This document shows positions 13,601-24,328 of a stretch of DNA of 64,000 bases, piece after piece. Every line of letters begins with the position of its first letter. Positions within the stretch are counted from its first letter, which is position 1. Below the pieces are notes generated by a model. It saw only the letters and a list, made by a program, of their open reading frames with translations, did not search any database and was not told the origin of the DNA. The stretch is from contig NC_060233.1 in the NCBI RefSeq assembly GCF_021155775.2, positions 7,380,782-7,444,781 of the forward strand. The letters run 5' to 3'. Position numbers and translations under genes: made by a program. Origin of the DNA: Neodiprion pinetum. Its lineage: Eukaryota > Arthropoda > Insecta > Hymenoptera > Diprionidae.

Positions 13601-13873
13601 CCATCGATTTTCTTTTTTCGGTGACAATCTTTTAAATTGCTCTAATTGCGCAGTAGCGATACTTTCGGCCAGAGCTTGGCTCAGCATTTCTTCTTCTGTC
13701 AATGTGTCAATCCTTACAGAATGAACGTTTGCAAATAACTTGTTGGCAACATTAGTGTCTGATGACCAAACACTTTTGTCGACAAACGCATCAGCAGCAG
13801 AGTTTGAAGGTATTTTTATAATCTCTGTTCGTTTCTTTTCGAGAAAATTTTGCTGAAGCTTTGATCCCTCCAT
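10675..13873 (-). CDS. Uncharacterised 999-aa disordered protein with UIM-like motif
   Basis: Two coding exons on the minus strand: 13873-13560 and 13360-10675, joined by a 199-bp GT-AG intron. The split codon TG|G gives Trp105 and the total is exactly 3000 nt (999 aa plus stop). I do not recognise the family. Residues 59-78 (EEEMLSQALAESIATAQLE) fit the core ubiquitin-interacting-motif spacing (hydrophobic, then Ala at +3, Ser at +7) after an acidic run, but lack the final acidic residue. An acidic patch (GDHDDDD, 97-102) follows. The rest is rich in Asn, Ser, Gln and Pro and lacks long hydrophobic segments, suggesting a soluble, intrinsically disordered protein. The C terminus ends in a short Arg/Gly patch (GRGRGRFPKRESQW), as seen in some RNA-binding proteins. 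The long second exon, open for 895 codons, makes coding status secure; function is unknown. Confidence 0.85.
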
Positions 13874-14010
13874 CGATTGTACTGTCTCCTCTTTCCTTTT
13901 CCTTTTTTTTTTTTCTTTTCGCGTCCCGCAAAAATAATCCTCATCTGTTTTTTTGAGAGATATTACCCTCTGGTCGTTAGCTAATCTCCGCGTATTCCTG
14001 TATGCATCAC
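13874..14010 (-). promoter_or_regulatory. Probable 5' UTR and start region of the uncharacterised gene
   Basis: Directly upstream of the ATG at 13873 on the minus strand lies a purine-rich leader (a run of A/G, seen as TTTCCTTTTCC... on the plus strand). No TATA element or clear initiator was recognised. The ATG at 13873 was chosen because it is the first in the open exon and no upstream acceptor is evident. Confidence 0.3.
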
Positions 14011-17000
14011 AATACTCGCAATGTAGTTAGACGAAAAATGTGAAGCTCGGATAATTATTGCATTAGAAAGTATAGTTAGTCAATATTTAAAAACACCGTT
14101 CAACGAACGGTTTTAATATCAAACTTCACTTAGATCATGATTGTGGTAATCAGATTTTAGTTTTCTACACCCTAATACTATCATCCATTTGCATATTTCA
14201 CTTTTTAAGATCAGTTTGAATTTTTGAAGCATTTATATTCGACATTTCTATATGACGGAATTTTCATTATTCTTAATTACGAATTTTCTATTAAATAGTT
14301 TATACTAATAGTCATAAAAAAAAAGAAATTTCGAGGTCAGGTTTAATTACTCTGAAATTGAGATTGAGATTCAGAAAGAGCAACTGAATTTATTTGAGTT
14401 TAATTTTATTACACTATTATCCCTTCGACAGTCAACATTTTTCAACCTACAAATTGAAAGAAAAGTCTTCCTATCAACAATGTTGGAGAGATCTCTTAGT
14501 GTCGGGAGTTTATTTTTTTACTACAAGCATATCCTCAACCCTGTTAAAATACATTGGAGCATTTTGTTCATAAATTGATTCGTTCTGGATCCCCTTGTAT
14601 AAATTTTTTACAATTATCAATTCTGATTTGACTTACTGATAAACGGAATGACGTATGTATGTATATTTATGAAAGAAAATTTGTAAAGAATTCAGTTATA
14701 AATAATAAGGTATGATTTGACAGAATTGTACACATGAGGGATTTGGGGTGGTAAAAAATAGCACAAAATTATGACCCTTGTGATTTGCGTTTTGTAGTTA
14801 AAATTTGTGATGTTGATGCTAGTAAAGTTCATGTAAAAAATATGTGAGTAAACAATGTAGTCACTGTAGCTAAATTATGTTCAAGTAGTAATTTACTCGT
14901 TTCAGAAACCATACGTAAGCCTTCAATATTTGAAAAGAAAACTGCATGTCATGTTTATATTTAGTTGTGTTAAGGACATAAAATTCAAGCTCACTAAAAT
15001 TGTAGCAGTTTGATTTTTTAACCCTTATTTTAAGCAAACTCAAAATAATTAATTTCAACTGCACCTTCTGAAATGTCATTTTGTAAAAATTTTTAGTTAG
15101 ATATGTAACATGATCAGACTGCATGATTTATAAATTCTCAAATTCTGCAAACCAAGCTATAAACTCACGAGACATATTTCGTAGAGATCGGATGGATATA
15201 ATAGAAACGTTCACTCAAATATCATATCATCGATTATAAAAAATTGTACCGGGTGATACGAACAAAAAAATATATGTATAAAAATAGAGCATACTGTTTC
15301 TGCATTGAAGAAGTTTGCTTTAGCCAAGTCATTTTGTGGATTCTATTGACAATATTTGCTCTCACTGCTCTTTCCCAGGATGCATCAAGATTTACTGATG
15401 ACTTACCTACAAGGATAAAAAGAAAAAAAAAAACACATTGTCAGGAATAAAATCAAAGACTAGAAGCCCTGCAGTCGAGCTACAAGTCACAAAAATAACC
15501 AAAAATTCTATTAACGATCTGCGAAGTAGGTTCCATAAAACGTAAAAATTGTCAATTACTGAATGTAGATGAACACTGAATGCCGATTGATTACTTTTGT
15601 GATTACAGCCGGTAAATGACCTCTCACTGTTTGCTATACTTATCGTATTAAGATATAAATTACAGTCCGTATAGGTTTTGCGTCGTAAGTAATCACTTTT
15701 TTTTGCACGAATAATAAAGACTGTAAATAGACGGAGATTCAGATACCCTGTGAGGTAAACTGTCACGAGCGACGCGAAGCGTGTCTTTGTTTACTGCGTA
15801 ACTATGTTGCAATTCGCAATGGCACGGTTAGTTCGGTTAATTGCTTTGAAATTGTGATGACGCGTAAACAATCTGACGAATACATACCTCTTTGCATGGT
15901 AACTAAGAGTTCAATGATAAAACTTGGTGACATAAACTGCCGAATGACTTCAGCGTGGAGAAACGTCGATTAAATGTGCAGCGGGGAGAAGCGACAAGAA
16001 ATTACAGAATAAAGTAACCAAACACTCAACCTCGCTTCTTCAGCGTTTATGGCTTTGCACTAGAGAACGGTACATGCGACCCGGCGAATTCAAGGCACAC
16101 AAATCTGAGCTTCGACGAATCACAATGGCGGGTACAATTAAACATCCAATCCGCTGAACGGGATTTGAATTGTACAGTTTGATTAGTAAGTTACAAAAGT
16201 CAATTGAAACCACGCTCCATTGGTAAAAACGTACTCCTAAGACACCGGAGCATGGACTCGTGCTCTACTAGTCATTTGAGCGTGCGTCAGATGGCGTAAC
16301 AAAAAAAAGTGAACGTCGACCACAGATTATATTGTCGTAAGAAGCACAAAATCTAGTTTGAAACGCGACTAGAAATTAAGTATTGTTTTACGACGCTAGG
16401 GAAACTACGGATAGCATTTTTTAACCACTGTGAAACGTGTTGACGGTACTTAGGTGATATTCGAAGATCCAAGGCGATTCACTACGTATTATCAAACGTT
16501 CATTTAAACGTAAATTTGAGCCGTCAACCCTATCCCATCGTTGAGAAACATCTTAAACTATTGCAAAATCGTTTGAAGTGAATAATATTGTGATCTCTCG
16601 AAGCCTGATTCAAGTTCCAAGAAGTAGGGAATTTGTTATATGTATAAAAACGTGACTGATACCAACAACGAAATGGATTCTAAGACAGCTAATTTTCCTC
16701 CCTAGTCAGCTACGTTGGCAATAAATTACATTTGGATAATTTCAAAACTTCAAAACTTAGCTGTCGTAAAATCAATTTCTATATATGTATTTATGTATGT
16801 ACGTACATGCATAACCTGTACCGCCGCAAGTGTAAATAGAAGACAGGCCAGTGTAACTAGAATGACCGCAGTGAAAAAGCCAATTAAGTCAACTTTCAAT
16901 TCAATATTTTATCATACCAAATCGAATCAATTTACTGAAACTTGGAGTGACACGCTTCCAGAATTTTATTATTAATCGCATACGACTTACTCAGCATCGT

Positions 17001-17250
17001 TGCGTCGCACTCGTAGCCACATATGTACCGGGTTGAAGGTACAAATGAAGTCATCTCGATGCAGAAGTGACTTAAAAATAGCTGATACGTTTTTCACCAG
17101 TTCACTGTTTCGTAAACATCAACAATGAGACCGATCATCGTGTATATCCGAATGTTGTTTTTAAAACGTCACTCACATAGGCTTTACACGTATAATTTAG
17201 AGTAGGCTATAAACAGATTTTGTAAAAACATACTTGCAAAAAGAGTTGTA
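14011..17250. other. Intergenic, no gene seen
   Basis: AT-rich intergenic DNA between the head of the minus-strand gene and the CpG-rich block at 17.3 kb. Open frames here (for example 15407-15766 on the minus strand) are short, end in lysine- or phenylalanine-rich runs from homopolymer tracts, and show no domain. Confidence 0.6.
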
Positions 17251-17299
17251 ATTTAATTTTACACGTGCATGATAATCGACACCATAAATTCCGACTTCA

Positions 17300-17958
17300 C
17301 AATCACTTCGAATTACCGAATTCGGACTACCGCAGACTAAACCGCCGGAGCGCGAATAGAACACGTCGCGAGTCGAAAGTCTTCTGTTACGAGCGCGTTC
17401 GTCGCTCGCAGAATGGCCGATGCCTCGGCTACGTCCGGAGGAGTTCGAGAATCGTCGCGCGCTCGTTTCACGCGCTTGACGCATTCGAGTTCAAACATGG
17501 TTCAAACATCCATCTTCTAACGTTCCACTGGCGCGAAAAATCGAACGGTTTTCAAACAGTGTGCAATCGCACGATACAGAGCTTCGAAATTCGGCAAAGA
17601 ATACCGGCACGATATCTCTCGCTACACATCAGACGTATTTCTATTTTTCGTTTTATCCGATCAGGTACTTTGGTCTTATTTGTCCCCGTTGAATTTTGTC
17701 CGGACAATCGACCAAGCTTCGTATTATCGCCTTGCGTTAGGCAGCCCGCCGTACAGCAGCATGCCGTTCTTGCCTATGTGTAGGTGACCGAGATAGTGAC
17801 GTCATAGGCGGTGGGGGTAGCGAGTCGGAAGTACAGCTAGCGTGGTTCAGCCGTGGTGGAGGCTGCCGCGGTGCTTAGTCGCTCTTCGACGGTGAAAAAA
17901 AAATGTGTGACGTTATAGTGAGAGCGAGCTAACATTAGCCGAAGACATACTAACTTAG
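17300..17958 (+). promoter_or_regulatory. CpG-rich block, candidate upstream promoter and leader exon of SLC26 copy 2
   Basis: A local rise in G+C and CpG density (CGCGAATAGAACACGTCGCG region; GCGGTGGGGGTAGCG; GGAGGCTGCCGCGG) is followed by a strong splice donor, TTAG|GTAAGA, at 17958/17959. The second transporter begins with an acceptor at 24309, so it needs an upstream leader exon; this donor is one candidate. Open frames crossing the block (such as 17265-17783 plus) are Arg-rich with no domain and are treated as by-products of composition. Confidence 0.35.
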
Positions 17959-20200
17959 GTAAGATTTTACGGGTGTACATAAGCGCGGAACGCGAAAGTG
18001 TGTTTCGATTATTTAAAACGCCGCATAACAATTGTAGCGAATAAGTGAAGAAATCAATATTTTATATACACGGTGTGCACATTTATTCGCGTTACAGAAC
18101 GTGAACGCATTACACACATTCATAAAGCGCTAGTGGTCAAAACTATTCGTATGTTTGTGCGATTAACGTGAGACTCACACAAGCAATTCACATAAGAATA
18201 TTCAGGTTCGAAAAGAAAGCGAGAAAGGCATCGCGAGTAACGTAATAAAATTTCAAATTCGGCGTATAATGTATGTCAGTATAAGAATCTTTATTGGTAC
18301 CCATATTATACGCTGATAATTAATAATTTGATAATTTAACTTTATCGTGCGGGTCAAATTATTGCAGGAAAATTGAACAATTGTTCAACTGTTGCAGCGC
18401 AACCTCCTTAATTTTTTTTTTTTTAACCACAAATACGTGTTTATCTGATGTGTACGTTGAACATTTTCGGGTTCATTGATTACTCCGTGCAGTATCTATA
18501 CGAAACACGCTCTGCAGAAGAAATAGACTAATTCAACCTTTACGTTCAAAACGTGCGCTACACGCAATTTCGTAATATAATATATTAAATATGTCGTTCA
18601 GATCATTCTGTGCCGCAATTTAATATGGTAAAAACAATTAAAGTCGAAGGTCGCGGTTTGACAAATGCGACTGTACGCGATTCGTTTTTATACCGAACAA
18701 TTCCCTCGCGAGTTTACAATAATCTTCCTCTCGACTACACGTGTTGACAGTATGCGAAATAGCTGAACTTCCGTTTAATTCGTAGTTCAATTTCTTTTCT
18801 TGCACTTCGATCTTGATTCATCATACGAAACTGTGAAATACAACCCTAAGGACCTGTTTCGATAAGTCAATGTAATACAATATCGTTTCAAGCTTGTTAC
18901 ATTCGTGCATGTCACAATCAACACAATGCACACGCACTTTTTTAAACTTCGGAATGAGCCCCCGTGTTTCAAATAATCGCAACCCAGTACGCAGCGTGAT
19001 GTGTAAACAGGCTGAAATATGCGAGCTCATTGTATTAAATATGTATTTAAATTGAGAACAAATAATATACATGTTATACAGGTATAAAATACGCGTGAAT
19101 TATTATTCTCATCTGGAACAATATGAACGCACGTGCAGCTCGTTACGTCGCGTTGACCAGGCTAGTATTAATTGTTTCAATTAGACCGAGTCGATTTCAC
19201 AATTCATAATTTCCAATGGACTCGAATAGATCCGCGTCCATGAATTCTTCTTGTTTTATGACGCGGAACGTATCGATTCGCGTTTTTCATTATCGCTACT
19301 TGCGGAATATGCTATTGAGGAAAAAAAATTGTTTTCACGGTCAAGTACTTATCACATTTCATCTTTAATTATTTAATTGAAAGTTGGACGCTTTTGACGG
19401 CATATTTTTAATTTAATCGGAATTTTATCATACAGTTTTATTATCAACAATAATAAACCTCTTACATAAATCTGAAATTCCAAGTTTATATTATAATTTA
19501 CGTATACTCAACAGTTGATTAAGTATAACGTCTATAATTCAATTCGTAATTGTAACGAATATGATTTAAATTTCACTAACGAATACTTTATGATACAGAA
19601 ATGATAATAATAACAACAACAACAACAACAACAACAACAATAATAATAATAATATGCAATGAGACTGTCACATTTAATGCGATATGTAACCTCTACAATC
19701 GTCTGCGAATAATTATGACTCTTACGATGGTTAAAGTTTTTCCGCAGTTTTGTGAGAAAAAAAAAAAAAAAATCGGATAACATTATACGTTAAAAATGCA
19801 GGTGAGATAATTTCACATATCTCAATATATTTTCTTCGCAATCGTTTTTAGTGGCAAAACTTTATCCGGGATGAAGTGACACGTAAACTATACATAATAC
19901 AGATAACGGCTCAGTACTTTTTACACCCTAAGTATAAATTTGGCAACATGCCTGCTACGTGCATGCATAAAATACTTTATACGTTCTAATTTCCACCTAC
20001 AACTTGGCGATCGGTGATTGCCGCCCGTCGGTATAACGAGGATGCAAAAAGCACGAAGGTTGTTTTCGCGATTATACCTCCCGGCTTCGACCAGCGCTGA
20101 GATCCGATTCGTCGGTTGATCTTACTTTCTGTCGATTACTGCACGGTCTTGAATATCGTGCAACGTGGTTACCTACGATTCCCGGTGAAGCTGCAGGTAT
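17959..20200. other. Non-coding stretch with trinucleotide microsatellite
   Basis: No gene recognised. The clearest feature is an (AAC)n run passing into (AAT)n at about 19612-19653. The remainder is AT-rich with homopolymer tracts (for example 19756-19771). Confidence 0.5.
19612..19653. repeat. (AAC)n-(AAT)n microsatellite
   Basis: A compound trinucleotide repeat read directly from the sequence: about nine AAC units followed by about five AAT units. Confidence 0.9.
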
Positions 20201-20204
20201 CCAA

Positions 20205-20320
20205 TATAAGTACCGGTGCCAAATGACACCGTGGTTCAGTGCACGGAATGGAGCGGACAACTTTACACAAGCGAAATAGATTCAAGAACTGTCAGCTTAG
20301 GTCGTAGAACAATTATTAGA
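20205..20320 (+). promoter_or_regulatory. TATA-Inr core promoter with short leader exon
   Basis: TATAAG at 20205-20210 is followed 33 bp later by TTCAGTG (20235-20241), which matches the arthropod initiator TCAGT with A+1 at 20238. This is the usual TATA-to-start spacing. About 80 nt downstream is a good donor, TTAGA|GTGAGA (20320/20321). Together they suggest a TATA-driven transcript with an 83-nt first exon that could splice to the acceptor at 24309 and so be a leader of SLC26 copy 2. The exon contains a short upstream ORF (ATG at 20248, stop about 57 nt later). The link to the transporter is inferred. Confidence 0.45.
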
Positions 20321-21263
20321 GTGAGATCGCGTATGCCGCTTAAGCCAAGTGTGCATATAATATATACGTATGTATATGAATACACTTTTTCCCCTTTGCG
20401 AATTTTTAAAATTCGAATTAACATTTAAGCTAATTCTGAACTATAGAACGCGTCGAGCTATATTTACACACCAACTTCTGCATACCTTTCGGGCGTTTAG
20501 TAACTCGATAGCTGACAATTTTCGTGACACATAATCATTTTACTGAGAATGAGCAGAAATTCCCTTGATCTATTATTTCTACAAATATCTACAGCCTCGT
20601 GGATTGTGAGATTTAAATGTACCATCTGCTTTGCAGCGAAATATTAGTACAGAGAAAGTAAAGATCACAGCTGAACAAAGTGTGATACATATAGAGGAAG
20701 TAAAATTTCAAATGAAAAATTGAAATAACTATTTTCTTAGATTATTAGAGAAATTTTATAAACTTGTAGAAATATAATCGCTGCGAATTGTGCGATGCAA
20801 ATTTTTTTAAACTTTACTCAATCCTTGTGGAATTTATTGGATAAAAATTTTTTTGAAAAGTATTTCACCGTGCCACCGAAAGTTTTGCTTCATTTTCCTT
20901 GTGCAACAATTGGCTAAATCGAAATACCATCTATCTAAAGGTAAATGATTGAATGGCTGCGCTATTAGCGAATTGCGGTAAAAGTAAACGTAGAATAACT
21001 GTAGTGTATAATTGGAAACCAGTTTTGACCCCTCTGTTATCCATATCTTTTCATCTCGCCAGCTGGGAAATCGTCTATTTTCTGTAATTACCGCTAACTC
21101 GTGTTTTCGCGTCTTATTAGTTTCTGCCACTACACGCTGCCGGGTCTTCATTGATTAATTGTTTAACACGTCAGTTTAAATTGGCGATAAATGATTGCGC
21201 AAAGAGTTCAACTTCGGCTTTTATTATAGACACGTAGCATTGAATTACACACACATATGTACA
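20321..21263. other. Non-coding, probable 5' intron sequence
   Basis: AT-rich with short open frames only, the longest about 105 codons on the minus strand at 20834-21151 without any domain. Nothing else recognised. Confidence 0.4.
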
Positions 21264-21961
21264 GGGTATTCCACGACATCTCGATCAAGACTCTACTTCG
21301 GTGTCTCATATTGCCGTGATAATTTTTTCTATGAAAGTAAATGACGAAATGCGCAATTGCAATTTTTATCAGAATTTTTGGACCCAGCTCGTCTGAATTA
21401 TAATTTAAAAACTTTTAAAAATGAAACACTTTCTACAATATTGTAAAATGTAACAAATTTTTGACACCTATAAAAAGATGGAGATTTCATAACTTGGAAA
21501 CATAAATAAGAAAGATAAGCAATAAACGACAAAAAAAATAAAAAATAAAAATAGAAATGATTAATATTGGATTGAATTTTTGACGTAAGAATGAACACAA
21601 AAGCTCATTACAACATCTCTCTGAATAGACATTTTTCTGCCGATCTTATAATGAGCTTTTGTGTTCATTCGTATATAAAATATGCAATCCAATAATAATA
21701 TTATTTTTGTTTTCACTTCGCTTATTTATTTTTTCAAGTTATGAAATCTTCATCTTCTGATAGGTGTCGAAAACTTTGTTATATTTTATAAGATTTTTCA
21801 CAGTTTTTTTAGATTCTAAAGAGTAGCGTTTTTTTTTTTTTTTTTTTATTCAACTTTTTAAACATACTTCAGATACGCTGGGTCGAAAAATTCGCAAAAA
21901 AATTCTGATGGCGTTTTTTGTCATGTGTTTTGAATTTTGATCGAGATGTCGTGGAATGCCC
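21264..21961. mobile_element. 698-bp palindromic element (foldback/MITE)
   Basis: The left end GGGTATTCCACGACATCTCG and the right end, whose reverse complement is GGGCATTCCACGACATCTCG, form inverted termini with one mismatch over 20 bp. The similarity continues inward imperfectly (CACCTATAAAAAGATGGAGA against its counterpart near 21750). A perfect 21-bp inverted repeat (AATGAACACAAAAGCTCATT and its complement, about 21590-21611 and 21650-21670) sits near the centre. No coding capacity. No clear target-site duplication was found. The ends resemble those of the elements at 38220 and 44272. Confidence 0.75.
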
Positions 21962-24308
21962 CATTTATACTCGATTCGATCGGGCAGCCTCCGGCTCTCC
22001 GCATCTGGAGATCACATCCAATACCTATAATACCTATCCAATTAATACGGTTCGGCGCATTGCAGGGCTCTTGTGCCTGCACAGCGAAGAAAGAAATGAT
22101 TGTCACTTCATTATTTGATTAGGATCAATCGTAGGCAATAAATACGTGTATCTGTCTATCCGTTGATCCGCGCCGCGATGCTTACCCCTAAACTTTCTAT
22201 CCTTCAATTATGACACATGATCACCGCGTTGGGGTCAACGTCTGGATAATTCATATAAAAAAAAAAAAAAAAAAACCACACACAGGCCGGGTAACGTATT
22301 TAAGTATGCTGTACATAATCTTACTGACAATCGATCAGCATTCCATTCCGGAAACTTAATATCAAAGAGTTCAGTTGGTATCTTACACAATACTAGCTGG
22401 GAACAAGCACGCAACCTATCGAATAGCAATTATTTCTGTGTCACAGTTTTTCGGAATTTATTAATGGAATGTAAATAAAGTTATAAAAATCGTCACGATA
22501 ATGCAAGCGAAGTGCAGACGTTATCGGTGAAGTTATTAGCGGCACAAAAATTCATACACTTTTTTTTTTTCTCTGACTTTATACCAACGGTATATCAATG
22601 TGACAGTCGTCGTGTAAGTTAAAAACGAAAATCGGTTAAGAATAAACTAGAGAGGAAAAAGAAAAAGAAATCGTCAAGGTTTGTATAAATTAACATTGCA
22701 CCTTATCGCATGGTTTTGGTTTTTACATGCGTATATCGAGCACTTTGATAATTGGTGATGTAATAGCGACGAGTCGATACGTTTCAAGGGCGAAATATTT
22801 CCGGCTATTAACGAGTGATAAAATTTTGATTTTATCGCCGACGAGAGCTATACGTGTGACAAGGCGCACCTGTGGTTTATTTTTATTATTTTTTTACCCG
22901 ACCACAGACGAAAGTTAATTTAATACATAGATCGGTTAAACGATGTTGCTCACGGCGAATAATTATAATCGTCGTTCAACTTTGCGGTCGTTAACACACA
23001 TTCGGAATTTCGCTCATTTGAATAATTTCGCGTTTTAGCGTGGATACATAAAATTCACTCGTTAAGTACTTATCCTTCGGCAAAGTCTAGAATGGTGGTG
23101 TAAAAGTTACGAGTGAATGGATCGAACTTCTACGTCACGGTGCTCGTTTTACTCCTGTTCGTTTTACGATTTCAAATTCCGATCAATAATAATTGTACAG
23201 CACTTGCGGCGTCGCGGTCGTGAACAAACGTGATGTTTACTGTTGTACTGAAAATTTTTAAACACGATCTAGGTATGTACGGAGATACGTGTATTTAACA
23301 AGTGAAGAAACGTCGACCTTGATTCACGTGCGAATATATATACAACTTGTACGTTCTACCCTGTATAAGAAAAACTTGCGCCTTTCCGCACGAATTATTT
23401 ATTATAGACTTGAACCGGGTTAACAATAGCTGCTAACTTACTGTTACATCATCGAAAACCTTGAATGTATCATGCACATCGTGTAATCAAATTCTCGATT
23501 ATTACAATACAACTTACGACTAATATTTTTACTTTTAAATTGCTTCTACCGCGGTACAAGTTGTTGTTTGTACGCCCGTTTGTCATATTTTCAGCCTAAA
23601 TTGATCATTTTTAATTGCATATCCAATTAGGTGTCTATAACATGATATTACAGGTTGACACGGATTTTGAGTCTGGGTTCTAAATGTCAAATTTCAATTT
23701 CTTCCACGTGATTTAATCCATGAAAATCACGAAATCCGTAGATGTCAAAAAATCTGGACACCTTTCTTCCGAAGCTGGAACCAATTTTTATAAGGATTCT
23801 ACCGGGTCCTTTTGGCCTGACATGATTTTCTTCAATTTATTTATCATTTTTTTAAATATCTTTCTCGCAACAAACCAAATTAGCATCGAATGATGTATAC
23901 ATATAATATATATATAAGTATTTAGAATTTGATAACGGTGTAGTGTATTTTCGTTTCTTTACCGATTATTTAACATTTAGAAATGATCCAATCACCACTG
24001 ATTACCTTACACCTGATTGATTAGCCACAAATGCGATACACTTCCGTGTTCGAACTACAGATTAAGTGTATAGATAAATATGAGTGATAAAAATGATTCA
24101 TGCTACTTGTGTATTACACGTATCCCGAGTTACGCGAGTATCGTAACCAATGCGCTTATAAATAATGATCCATAGCAATAATAGATCCAAATGAACTGAT
24201 AGACCTTTAGGGTTCAACCCCTCTCCGCTCCAATAATCACCAAACAAAAAATTTCCTACAATTTGAAATAATAGTCTTAATAATTAATAGATTGACTTAC
24301 TGATGCAG
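21962..24308. other. Non-coding sequence upstream of SLC26 copy 2
   Basis: Homopolymer tracts (for example 22256-22276) and AT-rich DNA; no coding frame above about 65 codons. The acceptor TACTGATGCAG ending at 24309 closes this stretch and leads into the first coding exon of the transporter. Confidence 0.5.
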
Positions 24309-24328
24309 GTGAAAGGCAAGTATTAAAA

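Noticed and set aside
17265..17783. 172-codon open frame (+) in the CpG-rich block
   Set aside because: Arg/Ser/His-rich with no domain, and overlapped by other open frames on the opposite strand. CpG-rich DNA with few TAA/TAG codons explains it.
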